Assembly: GCF_902167705.1 (NCBI RefSeq)
Contig: NZ_CABHMZ010000003.1
Location: 62,001-126,000 of the forward strand
Direction of reading: 5' to 3'
Source: Streptococcus constellatus
Lineage (GTDB): Bacteria > Bacillota > Bacilli > Lactobacillales > Streptococcaceae
DNA length: 64,000 nt
Made by a program: the position numbers and the translations under genes
Notes under the pieces: model-generated
Database searches by the model: none
Told to the model about the DNA's origin: nothing
The model's input: only the letters and a program-made list of their open reading frames with translations
Shown here: positions 1-12,194 of the stretch, in pieces
Numbering within the stretch: position 1 is the first letter of the stretch
Layout: each line of letters begins with the position of its first letter

Positions 1-83
1 ATATGACGAAGAAGCGATGCTTCAAGGAATATTTATCTTTTTTCTGAAGTTTTTAGGTCGTGTTCAGTTATTCTGAACATGCT

Positions 84-307
84 AGACTTTCGTCCGAGTT
101 CAATTGCAATAAGATACTAAGACCGTAAAAAACAAAAGCATCCACGTCGCTATGCTCCTTAATATCCATGTCCGTAATTCGCTATGCTCAAACGGTCATG
201 GAAAAAATAGGTAACCGAACGATGCTTTGTAAGATTAGTTAGACTGTTCTCTTCTAGATTTCAATAGTCTTAGCTCCATCACAGAACGAGACTTTCGTCC
301 GAGTTCA
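84..307. repeat. 19-bp direct repeat pair in the 5' gene-free stretch
   Basis: The first 527 bases hold no convincing gene. A perfect 19-mer, AGACTTTCGTCCGAGTTCA, occurs at 84-102 and again at 289-307. The stretch between also repeats the word CGCTATGCTC (149-158 and 181-190). A short open frame at 312-506 has no ribosome binding site and looks like chance. The last 30 bases carry the pyrDA promoter: an extended -10, TGGTACAAT, at 496-504. Confidence 0.6.
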
Positions 308-527
308 GTGTATGTTATATTTTGTTACGTGTGTCATTATAGCAGAAAATTTTTGTGCTGTAAAGAAAAAAGTTGAATTTTCTGAAAATTCCGACATAAA
401 ATTCACAACCAACTCTTGCTCAGCAAAGATTCATTTGCTTATCCCGAACATTTTTTCCTTCTATTCCGTTAAAAGAGTCAGATTTCTGCTTTTAATGGTA
501 CAATAGAAAAAATGAAAGGAGTATTTC

Positions 528-1463
528 ATGTCATCAACTCAAACACAAATCGCTGGTTTTTCTTTTGACAACTGCCTGATGAATGCGGCTGGAGTGGCCT
601 GCATGACAATCGAAGAGCTGGAAGAGGTAAAAAACTCAGCTGCGGGAACCTTTGTCACCAAAACAGCTACTTTGCAAGCGCGAGCAGGAAATCCCGAACC
701 TCGCTACCAAGATGTGCCGCTTGGCTCGATCAATTCAATGGGGCTGCCCAATCATGGATTGGATTATTATCTGAAGTATTTGTTAGAATTACAAAAAACA
801 GAGCCTAATCGAACCTTCTTTTTATCTCTTGTGGGGCTATCCCCCGAAGAAACCCACACTCTTTTGAAAAAGGTGCAGGACAGTGACTTTAAAGGCTTGA
901 CCGAGCTTAATCTTTCCTGTCCCAATGTTCCCGGCAAGCCACAAATTGCCTATGATTTTGAGACAACGGAAAAGATTTTGAGTGAAGTATTTGCCTATTT
1001 CACTAAACCGCTCGGGATTAAATTGCCACCTTATTTCGATGTTGCGCATTTTGATCAGGCAGCAGCGATTTTCAATAAATTCCCACTTTGCTTTGTCAAC
1101 TGTGTCAATTCGATTGGCAATGGGCTGTATATTAACGATGAAACAGTTGTCATTCGTCCGAAAAATGGCTTTGGCGGAATTGGCGGTGAGTATATTAAAC
1201 CGACTGCATTAGCAAATGTTCATGCTTTCTATCAACGGCTCAATCCGACTATCCAAATCATCGGCACCGGCGGTGTATTGACCGGCCGAGATGCTTTTGA
1301 GCACATTCTTTGCGGAGCCAGTATGGTGCAAGTCGGAACAACGCTGCATAAAGAAGGTGTAGGGGCTTTTGAGCGCATTACAAATGAGCTGAAAGCGATT
1401 ATGGCAGAAAAAGGTTATGAAAGCATAGAAGATTTTCGTGGGAAGTTGAACTATCTGGATTAA
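528..1463 (+). CDS. pyrDA: dihydroorotate dehydrogenase A, class 1A (fumarate-dependent)
   Basis: Oxidises dihydroorotate to orotate in pyrimidine biosynthesis, a cytosolic FMN enzyme that in this class uses fumarate as acceptor. The 311 residues match the usual length. The catalytic-loop motif [12 protein letters not shown] places the active-site cysteine at residue 131, and the FMN-phosphate region [14 protein letters not shown] lies near the C-terminus. The start is fixed by AAAGGAG eight bases upstream. The gene appears monocistronic, with an extended -10 (TGGTACAAT) about 24 bases before the start codon. No PyrR attenuator is visible. Confidence 0.93.
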   Translation: MSSTQTQIAGFSFDNCLMNAAGVACMTIEELEEVKNSAAGTFVTKTATLQARAGNPEPRYQDVPLGSINSMGLPNHGLDYYLKYLLELQKTEPNRTFFLSLVGLSPEETHTLLKKVQDSDFKGLTELNLSCPNVPGKPQIAYDFETTEKILSEVFAYFTKPLGIKLPPYFDVAHFDQAAAIFNKFPLCFVNCVNSIGNGLYINDETVVIRPKNGFGGIGGEYIKPTALANVHAFYQRLNPTIQIIGTGGVLTGRDAFEHILCGASMVQVGTTLHKEGVGAFERITNELKAIMAEKGYESIEDFRGKLNYLD

Positions 1464-1579
1464 ACCAGAGTGGTATTTAACAGTTCATTGCCATATCATT
1501 CTCAAGAAAGTTCTAATCAAATCCTTATAATATTTTAGAGATTTATGAGAAAATAAGAACAAAGAAATGAGGTGTTTTT

Positions 1580-2515
1580 ATGGCTGAAATTTATCTAGCA
1601 GGTGGCTGCTTTTGGGGCTTGGAAGAATACTTTTCCCGTATCACAGGTGTGACTGATACGACTGTCGGTTATGCTAATGGGCAGGTAGCATCCACTAATT
1701 ATCAGTTGATTCATCAAACCGACCATGCTGAAACCGTTCAGGTGACTTATGATGAAAATCTGGTTAGCTTGCGAGAAATTCTGCTCTATTATTTCCGTGT
1801 GATTGATCCGCTGTCTATCAATAAGCAAGGAAATGATATTGGGCGTCAATACCGCACAGGGATTTATTACACAAACGACACGGATGTGCCAGTCATTAAC
1901 GAAGTCGTGAAAGAGCAAGAGCGGCAATTCGGTCAGAAGATTGCGGTGGAAGTAGAACCGCTGCGCCATTATGTATTGGCAGAGGACTATCATCAAGATT
2001 ACCTCAAGAAAAATCCTGGCGGTTACTGTCATATCAATGTCAATGATGCTTATCAACCCTTAGTTGATCCGGGACAGTATGAGAAACCGAGCGAAGCTGT
2101 TTTAAAGGAAAACTTGTCTGAAGAATCCTACCAGGTCACTCAACATGCCGCAACCGAACGACCATTTCAAAATGAGTATTTTGCAACTTTTGAAGAAGGC
2201 ATTTATGTGGATGTGACAACAGAAGAACCGCTCTTCTTTGCCAGTGATAAGTTTGATGCTGGTTGTGGCTGGCCGAGTTTCACAAGACCGATTGCTAAAG
2301 ATGTGATCAAGTATTATCAAGATAAGAGTCACGGCATGAAGCGAGTTGAAGTGCGGTCGCGTTCAGGAAATGCACATTTAGGCCACGTTTTCACAGACGG
2401 TCCGCAGGAACAAGGCGGACTTCGTTACTGTATCAATTCAGCAGCACTACGCTTCATTAAAAAAGAAGATATGGAACAAGCAGGATATGGCTACTTACTT
2501 TCATATATGAAGTAA
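1580..2515 (+). CDS. msrAB: bifunctional peptide methionine sulfoxide reductase MsrA/MsrB
   Basis: Repairs both S- and R-methionine sulfoxide in proteins or free methionine. The MsrA domain fills the first ~155 residues, with GGCFWG and its catalytic Cys10. The MsrB domain fills the last ~130, with [10 protein letters not shown] (Cys229) and RYCINSAAL (catalytic Cys284). There is no signal peptide or membrane anchor, so this is the cytosolic form. A clear GAGGTG ribosome binding site precedes the ATG. A strong hairpin terminator follows, so it is probably transcribed alone. Confidence 0.94.
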   Translation: MAEIYLAGGCFWGLEEYFSRITGVTDTTVGYANGQVASTNYQLIHQTDHAETVQVTYDENLVSLREILLYYFRVIDPLSINKQGNDIGRQYRTGIYYTNDTDVPVINEVVKEQERQFGQKIAVEVEPLRHYVLAEDYHQDYLKKNPGGYCHINVNDAYQPLVDPGQYEKPSEAVLKENLSEESYQVTQHAATERPFQNEYFATFEEGIYVDVTTEEPLFFASDKFDAGCGWPSFTRPIAKDVIKYYQDKSHGMKRVEVRSRSGNAHLGHVFTDGPQEQGGLRYCINSAALRFIKKEDMEQAGYGYLLSYMK

Positions 2516-2540
2516 AATGTGATAAGCTGCTAGAGAATGA

Positions 2541-2578
2541 AAAGGGAACTAAAGGAGAATTTTTAGCTCCCTTTTTTT
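2541..2578 (+). terminator. intrinsic terminator of msrAB
   Basis: AAAGGGAACTAAA pairs with TTTTAGCTCCCTTT around a short loop (one mismatch), followed by a T-run. Confidence 0.85.
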
Positions 2579-2654
2579 ATTTTTTCAGAGCTTCCTATTT
2601 TGTGTACATTTTGTGATGCAGATTTTCATGTCTATCGAGATAGTTTGTTGATAA

Positions 2655-2786
2655 CAGGATAAGATTATTGATTGTGGAGATGAGGATACAGATCATGTGA
2701 ATGAGGCTATGGCAACACTAAAAGAAAATTTGGTGACTATCAGGGGAGTATGCTACGAAATGATAGCTAAGAAAATAATCAAATAA
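2655..2786 (+). pseudogene. possible remnant of a YfcE-type phosphodiesterase
   Basis: An open frame of 43 codons without a start codon, preceded in frame by TAA. Its translation contains KIIDCGDEDTDHVNEAM followed by LVTIRG. The pattern GD, about 20 residues, then VRG-like resembles the core of YfcE/MJ0936-type metallophosphoesterases, where the second motif is normally RGNCD. The asparagine and aspartate ligands are lost here (RGVCY). This is a resemblance judged by eye only; the stretch could be chance. Confidence 0.3.
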
Positions 2787-2827
2787 AAAAACAAGAGGCA
2801 CTAGAAAGATATACGGCTCTTGTTTTT
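2787..2827. terminator. bidirectional terminator downstream of the RpiR gene
   Basis: AAAAACAAGAG at 2787-2797 pairs with CTCTTGTTTTT at 2817-2827. A/T runs on both sides let it end transcription on either strand. It fits the end of the minus-strand RpiR gene. Confidence 0.75.
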
Positions 2828-2856
2828 GTAATGGTTCTAAAATTTAGTTGATTCAA

Positions 2857-3606
2857 TCATAATTTAGAATGAATGATATTTAAGAGAATTTCTACAAACA
2901 TCATAGGGATTGATTGGACATCGATAATAGACTGTTTAGAAAATGAATTTCCAGGAAGGGTGATGACGTGGGTGAAATACTTGGCAGCAGAAGCATGCTC
3001 ATTTAAAGTGATAAGATAAGAGCGTTTAGGCATATTTTTAGAAATTGCACTCAAAGAGTTGTTAAAGTTAGAAGTAGCTCCTGAAATAGAAAACATAATA
3101 AGTGTATCTTCTTCTTCAATGATATTTGACAGGTGAGTCCCACTATTTAAGTCGGTTGCTAACTGACTAGCTATTCCTAAATCTTGTAAACCAAAATGTA
3201 GATAACGTGCAGGCATAGAAGATAAAAATACGCCAAATATATGAAGCTGCTGTCTTTTTAAAATGCTGTCGGTCAGATGCTCAATCAAATGACGGTCTAA
3301 ATTTTTAATTTGATTTAAAACAATAGCATATTGATCACTCATTTGATCTAGAATATCTTCGGATTGTTCTTTGTAGCGTGTATGAAGATAGCGAATGGCA
3401 TCGTAACGAAAGTCTTTAAAACCTTTATAGCCCAAAATTTGACAAAATCTCAATACAGCAGATGTTGATGTGTAAGATGAAGAAGCGATTTTGGTGATAG
3501 TCAATATTTCAATTTTCTCAAAATTATCTTTTAGAAAATGATAAACTTTGGTCTCAGACTTTGAATAAACACTTTCTTGCAATTGCATTTTTTGTAAAAT
3601 ATCCAT
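2857..3606 (-). CDS. MurR/RpiR family transcriptional regulator
   Basis: 249 residues: an N-terminal RpiR-type helix-turn-helix (residues ~1-75, including ITKIASSSYTSTSAVLRFCQ) and a C-terminal SIS sugar-phosphate isomerase-like domain (~100-240; FSISGATSNFNN is the phosphosugar-binding loop). It is divergent from a PTS IIBCA plus 6-phospho-beta-glucosidase operon, which it most likely controls in response to a phosphosugar. The spacer between the genes is only 164 bases, so one regulator site could serve both directions. Whether it activates or represses cannot be read from the sequence. Confidence 0.85.
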   Translation of the reverse strand: MDILQKMQLQESVYSKSETKVYHFLKDNFEKIEILTITKIASSSYTSTSAVLRFCQILGYKGFKDFRYDAIRYLHTRYKEQSEDILDQMSDQYAIVLNQIKNLDRHLIEHLTDSILKRQQLHIFGVFLSSMPARYLHFGLQDLGIASQLATDLNSGTHLSNIIEEEDTLIMFSISGATSNFNNSLSAISKNMPKRSYLITLNEHASAAKYFTHVITLPGNSFSKQSIIDVQSIPMMFVEILLNIIHSKL

Positions 3607-3688
3607 AATGAAAATTTACCTTTCTAACAAACTATTTTATGATTTTTTGATAAAAATGTCAAAAAATAGTAAAAATTTTAACAAAATA

Positions 3689-3717
3689 TTGACAGCGCTT
3701 TCTTTTTGGTGTATAAT
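3689..3717 (+). promoter_or_regulatory. sigma-A promoter with overlapping cre site for the PTS/bgl operon
   Basis: TTGACA (3689-3694), a 17-bp spacer and TATAAT (3712-3717) form a consensus promoter. TGACAGCGCTTTCT at 3690-3703 matches the CcpA cre consensus except at two positions and covers the -35, as expected for catabolite repression. Confidence 0.8.
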
Positions 3718-3770
3718 GACCGTAAAAAATTCCAAATAAACATGGCAAAATTGTCAGGAAGGAGTTCAAT

Positions 3771-7081
<3,311 letters not shown>

Positions 7082-7086
7082 CGAAG

Positions 7087-7120
7087 AAACCCAGTCCTAT
7101 CGAAAGACTGGGTTTACTTG
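7087..7120 (+). terminator. hairpin terminator after the PTS/bgl operon
   Basis: AAACCCAGTC pairs perfectly with GACTGGGTTT (7106-7115) around a nine-base loop. The T-run is short. Confidence 0.7.
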
Positions 7121-7183
7121 CTGACGTGTTATAATAAAATTGGTAGCGAAAATTAGTAGCAAGACAACTATAAGGAGTTTGAT

Positions 7184-8095
7184 GTGTTTACGATTTTATC
7201 AAGGGCGATTGGATTTTTACTCATTATTTATTTGGGTTACTTTTTGAAACAGAGAAAAGTGTTTAAACATGAAGACGGAGCAAAATTGTCCACTCTCTTA
7301 ATGAATGTGACACTGCCATGTTCTATTCTAGCTTCAGCAGCTCCAATTCCTTTTTCATTTGATTTATTCCTTCCTTTTATGATGGGAATAGTAGGAAATC
7401 TTATCTTAGATGGATTTGGATATTATTTTGAGAAAAGTCATCAACCATTTAAAAAGGGAATTGCTCTTATTCAAAACTCTGGCTTTAATATTGGAACATT
7501 CGTTATCCCTTTTGTGATAGCATTCTTTCCAAGTAAATATATGATGACAGTTCTTCTCTTTGACACGGGGAATTCCATCATGTGTATTCGGGGTAATTAT
7601 CTACTAGCTGAGAGAATTATTCAAGGAAAACAAAAACAGTCTATTAAGGCTATTCTCAAGAAAATAGTTGCTTCTATCCCTTTATGTACTTATCTGATGA
7701 CCTTGACCGTGTCGCTGCTGCAAATTCAAGTTCCTCACCTATTTCTCAATATAGTCAGCATTGCGGGAAATGCGAATCCTTTTATTGCGATGCTCATGAT
7801 TGGAGTGCTAGTTGATTTCCACATTGACAGACAGGATGTTCGTTTATTGGTAAAACGACTGTTACAACGATTTGTTTTGATGGGGCTTCTTGCAGGATTT
7901 GTTTATTTCACATTTCCAATAAGTCTCGTTGCAAGACAAATGCTTGTGCTTTGCCTTTTGGCTCCGATTTCAACTTTAGGACCAGTGTATGCTCTCCAAT
8001 TAGGCTCAACCCGTTCGGAATCAGCTAATCTTAATTCACTTAGCATTTTTATTAGTTTGTTAATGCTTACGTTTCTTAGTATGTGTTTTGCGTGA
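7184..8095 (+). CDS. AEC-family (auxin efflux carrier-like) transporter
   Basis: A 303-residue hydrophobic protein with about ten predicted membrane spans. The N-terminal LLIIYLGYFLKQRKVF and the conserved half-way segment LIQNSGFNIGTFVIPF are typical of AEC permeases, which export or import small organic acids. The start is GTG, placed by TAAGGAG seven bases upstream; the ATG two bases earlier is out of frame. The substrate cannot be inferred, and there is no metabolic partner in the operon. Confidence 0.8.
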   Translation: MFTILSRAIGFLLIIYLGYFLKQRKVFKHEDGAKLSTLLMNVTLPCSILASAAPIPFSFDLFLPFMMGIVGNLILDGFGYYFEKSHQPFKKGIALIQNSGFNIGTFVIPFVIAFFPSKYMMTVLLFDTGNSIMCIRGNYLLAERIIQGKQKQSIKAILKKIVASIPLCTYLMTLTVSLLQIQVPHLFLNIVSIAGNANPFIAMLMIGVLVDFHIDRQDVRLLVKRLLQRFVLMGLLAGFVYFTFPISLVARQMLVLCLLAPISTLGPVYALQLGSTRSESANLNSLSIFISLLMLTFLSMCFA

Positions 8096-8110
8096 GAGGA
8101 TACTTCTAAA

Positions 8111-8292
8111 AAGAGTCTGGGATAATAGCATTCCAGACTCGTATGATTCGTATAAAAAACAAGCTGCGCAGTAGGTGATTGCTCAAAGTAGCGCTTTGAA
8201 GTTGCGAATAGATCTTGCGAAGCCAGTGTAGTGTCACTGCTGTTCACTTTTCAAGCTCAGAAAAGCACCTAATCACTTTGTAGGCCTCCTCC
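8111..8292. repeat. structured intergenic repeat, copy 1 (streptococcal 3'-end element)
   Basis: Begins with a hairpin (GAGTCTGGGA...TTCCAGACTC, 8113-8140), then about 150 bases that align with copies at 58.1 kb (same strand) and 60.3 kb (reverse), sharing a core like AACAAGNTGCNCAGTNGNTGATTGNTCAAAG. It lies between the convergent AEC and ROK genes and probably contains the terminators of both. Confidence 0.6.
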
Positions 8293-8299
8293 ATTTTAC

Positions 8300-9481
8300 T
8301 TAAACAGTTAGCCACTCTTTTTGCAGACAAAGCGCAACGCCTGCTACTGCACCAGTAAAGTCATTATAAGGCTCAATGATGAGTTCGGGTAAGTCCTTGA
8401 AGAGTAATTTTGGTTGTTGAGAAATTTCTTGATAGAAGGCTGCAATAATCTTCTCGTCAGTCAAAATAGGACTGTGCAGATAGATTTTCTTGGCATCAAT
8501 CATCATGTTGAGGTTTAGTAGGGATTGCGCCAGATATTTGAAGGCCAAATGTAGGAGATTGAGTATAGCTTGGTCTCCTAACTTGTATGCCGTGAGAATG
8601 GTCTGAATGGTTATATCTTCTTTATCTGTGACAAGCGATTTTAAATAAGTCAATTCAGCAGTTTCAAAGAGAATCTGTGCTTTTTTTATCAGCCATGTTT
8701 CACTGGCATAGGTCTGTAAACAGCCTCTGCGCCCGCAACCACAGACTTCGCCGTCAGGACAAACGACGGTATGACCAATTTCACCGATGACAATGTTGCT
8801 TTTGCCATAGATTTCACCATTATACATATAAGAGCAGTGCATACCTCTGGCGAAGTGAAAATAGATGAAATTCTCATCTAGCTGATAAGCGGGAAACAGA
8901 CGTTTCGCTAGTGCCATGCAATTGACATTATTGGAAAAATAAATCGGAAAGGAAAACTGACTTTTAATCTTTGCTAAATCAAATTGTTTCCAAATTTGAT
9001 TGTTCGTTGTAATCACATCATTGTGCAAATAGCGTCCAGGAATGGCTACACCTACAGCTCGAATCGGATAGGACGTATGTTGAGAAATGAATTGTCCTAG
9101 CAAGTGACTGAATAAATCCGCACCCTCTGCCAGAATTTTTTCCGGGGTAACATTTGCCTTGTATTGATCAATCACATTTCCAGTATTGTCACTCAAAACA
9201 AAAGAAAAATACTTTTCTGACAGTTCACAGCCGATGAAATAGGAGTGTTGTTTTTTAATGCCCAAGAGGATTTTTTTGCGCCCGACTTTTACATGCTCCT
9301 CATCTTCCCCTAACTCATACAGCAACTTTTCTTGGATAAAATCTCCTGTAATCGCACTGACTGTTGCAGGAGTAATACCGGTCTCTTTTGAAATATCAAT
9401 GCGGGAGATCGGTCCCTTGGCGTAAATTTTATCTAAAATAATCGCTCGTAACTCAGCTTGCTTTTTCGTTTGATTCATCAT
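8300..9481 (-). CDS. ROK-family transcriptional regulator (XylR/NagC type)
   Basis: 393 residues: an N-terminal winged helix-turn-helix (ISKETGITPATVSAITGDF, residues ~22-40) and a ROK sugar-kinase-like domain. Zinc-site motifs are present (GEIGHTVVCPDG, then CGCGRRGC). Proteins of this type are repressors released by a sugar or sugar phosphate. It is divergent from the IIC-barrel-IIB-IIA operon and is the obvious candidate regulator. The start is supported by GAAAGGA upstream. The spacer contains repeated TTATAATCAA-like words that may be its operators. Confidence 0.87.
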   Translation of the reverse strand: MMNQTKKQAELRAIILDKIYAKGPISRIDISKETGITPATVSAITGDFIQEKLLYELGEDEEHVKVGRKKILLGIKKQHSYFIGCELSEKYFSFVLSDNTGNVIDQYKANVTPEKILAEGADLFSHLLGQFISQHTSYPIRAVGVAIPGRYLHNDVITTNNQIWKQFDLAKIKSQFSFPIYFSNNVNCMALAKRLFPAYQLDENFIYFHFARGMHCSYMYNGEIYGKSNIVIGEIGHTVVCPDGEVCGCGRRGCLQTYASETWLIKKAQILFETAELTYLKSLVTDKEDITIQTILTAYKLGDQAILNLLHLAFKYLAQSLLNLNMMIDAKKIYLHSPILTDEKIIAAFYQEISQQPKLLFKDLPELIIEPYNDFTGAVAGVALCLQKEWLTV

Positions 9482-9511
9482 CTATCATTCCTTTCCTGTA
9501 TCTATTATATA

Positions 9512-9637
9512 TTGATTATAAAAAATTATCAAATAGAAGTGGAAACGCTTGACTTTTTAGAATAATTATTTTAAAATATAATCAAAAAGAGAGATAAAAT
9601 TCATTTTATCTGTTATTTGGTAATATATTATAATCAA
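9512..9637. promoter_or_regulatory. cre + sigma-A promoter of the CelB-type operon, with candidate ROK operators
   Basis: TGGAAACGCTTGAC (9540-9553) is a cre-like site overlapping TTGACT (9549-9554); TAAAAT follows after 17 bp (9572-9577). TTGATTATAA at 9512-9521 and its complement word TTATAATCAA at 9628-9637, with TATAATCAA at 9577-9585, form a set of AT-rich half-sites around the promoter. The operator reading is inference. Confidence 0.65.
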
Positions 9638-9651
9638 AGGAGATTGTAAAG

Positions 9652-10917
9652 ATGGATAAATTTTTACAAGCAAAACTAATGCCCATTGCTATTAAGCTGG
9701 GAAACAACAAGGGCTTAATAGCGATTCGGGATGGCATTACACTTGCGATACCTTTACTGCTGATTGGATCCTTATTTATGGTCATTGCTAGTTTCCCTGT
9801 TCCAGGTTGGGAAGCGTATTTGACAAAAATCGGCGTTTCTGCTTATTTGTGGAAAGGTGTGGATAGCAGTTTTGGTTTGATTGGTTTAGTAGCTAGTTTT
9901 GGGATTGCTTACTACATGAGTCGGCAATATAAAGTCGATGGAATTCCTTCTGGAATTATCTCGCTCGCTGCGTTTATCACAGTAACGCCATTTCTTGCTA
10001 CGAAGACAGGAAATGGTGTACCAACGGCATTTTTGGCTTCACAAGGTCTTTTTGTAGCCATTATTCTTGGTTTGGTAAATGGTTACATCTATCAATGGTT
10101 CATCAATCATAATGTTCAAATTAAGATGCCTGACGGTGTTCCGCCAGCAGTTTCAAAAAGTTTCAGTGCGATTATTCCAGGAGCAGTGATTATCACAGGT
10201 TGGTTACTGGTTTATGCCCTCTTAGCTAGTCTAAAACTGCCAAACCTGCATGCTGTGGCGCAGACTGTCTTAGGAAAACCGCTAGGTTTGCTTGGCAATA
10301 ATTTATTTGGATTGATTATTCTAGTTGCTTTAAATAGTTCATTCTGGTTTGTTGGACTTCACGGAGGAAATGTTGTCAATGCTGTTATGAAACCACTGTG
10401 GCTTTCTAATCTGGATGCAAACAAAGTTGCTTATCAAGCAGGAGAAAAATTACCACATATCTTCACTAGCGTCTTTATGGATAATTTTGTCTTCATTGGC
10501 GGCGGTGGCGCAACTATTGGTTTGGTATTAGCAATTGGTTATTTGGCAAAAAAGAGAAAATCAAGTCAGCAAATCAAAACATTGGCACCTATTACAGTGG
10601 TTCCAGGTTTGTTCAATATCAATGAGCCAACCATGTTTGGTGTTCCAATTGTCTTAAATATTTTGTTGTTATTCCCATTCATTTTGGCTCCCATTTCTAA
10701 CCTAATTGTCGCTTGGTCAGCCATGGCAAGTGGCTTAGTACCTCTAACTTATACCGATCCAGGCTGGACAACTCCACCGATTATCAGTGGTTTGCTGGCA
10801 ACGGGAAGCATTAAAGCGTCTATTTTACAAGCGGTTCTTATTGTGATTGATATTTTAATCTATATCCCATTTGTGATTGCCATTGAAAAACGCTTTAAGG
10901 CAGAAGAAAATCAGTAA
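9652..10917 (+). CDS. PTS lactose/cellobiose-family EIIC
   Basis: 421-residue membrane permease of the CelB type: opening KFLQAKLMPIAIKLGNNKGL, about ten spans, and the conserved NEPTMFGVPIVLN motif of the sugar site. It has no fused IIA or IIB; those are separate genes downstream in the same operon. The RBS is AAAGGAG. Substrate could be a beta-disaccharide or another sugar of this family; the operon lacks the usual 6-phospho-glycosidase, so cellobiose is not assured. Confidence 0.88.
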   Translation: MDKFLQAKLMPIAIKLGNNKGLIAIRDGITLAIPLLLIGSLFMVIASFPVPGWEAYLTKIGVSAYLWKGVDSSFGLIGLVASFGIAYYMSRQYKVDGIPSGIISLAAFITVTPFLATKTGNGVPTAFLASQGLFVAIILGLVNGYIYQWFINHNVQIKMPDGVPPAVSKSFSAIIPGAVIITGWLLVYALLASLKLPNLHAVAQTVLGKPLGLLGNNLFGLIILVALNSSFWFVGLHGGNVVNAVMKPLWLSNLDANKVAYQAGEKLPHIFTSVFMDNFVFIGGGGATIGLVLAIGYLAKKRKSSQQIKTLAPITVVPGLFNINEPTMFGVPIVLNILLLFPFILAPISNLIVAWSAMASGLVPLTYTDPGWTTPPIISGLLATGSIKASILQAVLIVIDILIYIPFVIAIEKRFKAEENQ

Positions 10918-10929
10918 GGAGATGAGAAT

Positions 10930-11826
10930 ATGAAACGACTCATTAGTGCAAATTCTTCGGAAATTCTAAGCATGACTGCTCAAGAACTCAAACAAAGCAT
11001 TCAAGCGAGTGAAGGGCGTGTTGTGTTATCTGAAAATGTTGTCATTCGTGAAACCTTTGTCGGAGACATTACCAATGCTGAAATTGCAAAAGCTTTCGGT
11101 GCAGATATGATTTTACTGAATTGTTTAGATGTTTTTCAGCCGGAAATATTTGGTTTGGAGTGTGAAAAAGATCAAATTGTTCACGAATTGCATCGTTTGG
11201 TAGGGGCTCCGATTGGTGTCAATTTAGAGCCGGTTGATTTGCAAGCAGATATGCTGGAGGAAGTGCAAGTGATTGCTGCTGGTCGGCAAGCCAGTCAAGC
11301 TTCTTTTGAGCAAATAGAAAAATTAGGTTTTGATTTTGTCTGCTTGACAGGAAATCCTGGTACAGGCGTCAGCAATAAAGAAATTATTGCTGCGGTGAAA
11401 TTGGCTAAACAATATTTCTCAGGCTTGATTATAGCTGGGAAAATGCATGGTGCAGGAGTGTCCGAGCCAGTTGCAGATCTTCAAACAGCTGAACAATTAT
11501 TAGAAGCTGGTGCAGATGTGATTTTAGTACCAGCCGTTGGAACGGTTCCTGCTTTCAACGATGAGGAAATGAGAGCTGTCGTAGATTTAGTACATAGTAA
11601 AAAAGGTTTGGTATTAAGTGCTATTGGTACTAGCCAAGAGACATCAGACGTTGAGACGATTAAGCAGATTGCACTTCGCAATAAAATCTGCGGTGTGGAT
11701 ATTCAACATATTGGAGACGCAGGCTACGGTGGCTTGGCAGTAGTGGATAATATTTATGCACTAAGCAATACGATTCGTGGTGTTCGACATACTGTGTCAC
11801 GTCTAGCAAGATCCATTAATCGGTAG
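10930..11826 (+). CDS. uncharacterised barrel-like protein in a PTS operon (DUF7916-like)
   Basis: 298 residues, no signal or membrane segment. The alternating pattern of hydrophobic strands ending in short acidic or glycine motifs suggests a TIM barrel: GADMILLNCLDVF, GAPIGVNLEPVD, FVCLTGNPGTGVSNKEII, GLIIAGKMHGAG, GADVILVPAVGTV, LVLSAIGTSQE, CGVDIQHIGDAG. I recall similar proteins beside cellobiose-type PTS genes but no established function; the DUF7916 assignment is from memory. Encoded between IIC and IIB (GGAGATGAGAAT before the ATG), it probably acts on the imported sugar phosphate, as lyase, aldolase, isomerase or hydrolase. This is inference. Confidence 0.6.
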   Translation: MKRLISANSSEILSMTAQELKQSIQASEGRVVLSENVVIRETFVGDITNAEIAKAFGADMILLNCLDVFQPEIFGLECEKDQIVHELHRLVGAPIGVNLEPVDLQADMLEEVQVIAAGRQASQASFEQIEKLGFDFVCLTGNPGTGVSNKEIIAAVKLAKQYFSGLIIAGKMHGAGVSEPVADLQTAEQLLEAGADVILVPAVGTVPAFNDEEMRAVVDLVHSKKGLVLSAIGTSQETSDVETIKQIALRNKICGVDIQHIGDAGYGGLAVVDNIYALSNTIRGVRHTVSRLARSINR

Positions 11827-11864
11827 AAAAATCATTGACTCTAATGAAATAGAAAGGAACAATT

Positions 11865-12185
11865 ATGACTAAAGTTACCATTATGTTGGCATGTGCTGCG
11901 GGCATGAGTACTAGCTTGCTTGTCACAAAAATGCAGGCTGCAGCGGATGAAAAAGGCTTGGAGGCAGAGATTTTTGCAGTCCCAGCGCCAGAAGTAGACG
12001 ATATTCTTTCAGAGAAGAAAGTAGATGTTTTGTTATTAGGGCCACAGGTACGCTATCTTTTAGATCAATTTACAGAAAAGCTAAATCAAAAAAATATCCC
12101 AGTTGGAGTTATCCCAATGGTGGATTATGGCATGATGAATGGTCCGAAAGTATTAGCATTAGCTGAGGAACTCATTGGAGAGTAG
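11865..12185 (+). CDS. PTS lactose/cellobiose-family EIIB
   Basis: 106 residues; cytosolic phosphocarrier. The N-terminal CAAGMSTSLL loop gives phospho-cysteine C10, typical of the CelA/LicB fold. It accepts phosphate from the IIA encoded nine bases downstream and passes it to sugar bound by the IIC upstream. GAAAGGAAC precedes the ATG. Length and motif are intact. Confidence 0.9.
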   Translation: MTKVTIMLACAAGMSTSLLVTKMQAAADEKGLEAEIFAVPAPEVDDILSEKKVDVLLLGPQVRYLLDQFTEKLNQKNIPVGVIPMVDYGMMNGPKVLALAEELIGE

Positions 12186-12194
12186 AAGATCAAT

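Noticed and set aside
312..506. 64-codon open frame before pyrDA
   Set aside because: No ribosome site, no recognisable family, and it ends in the pyrDA promoter region.
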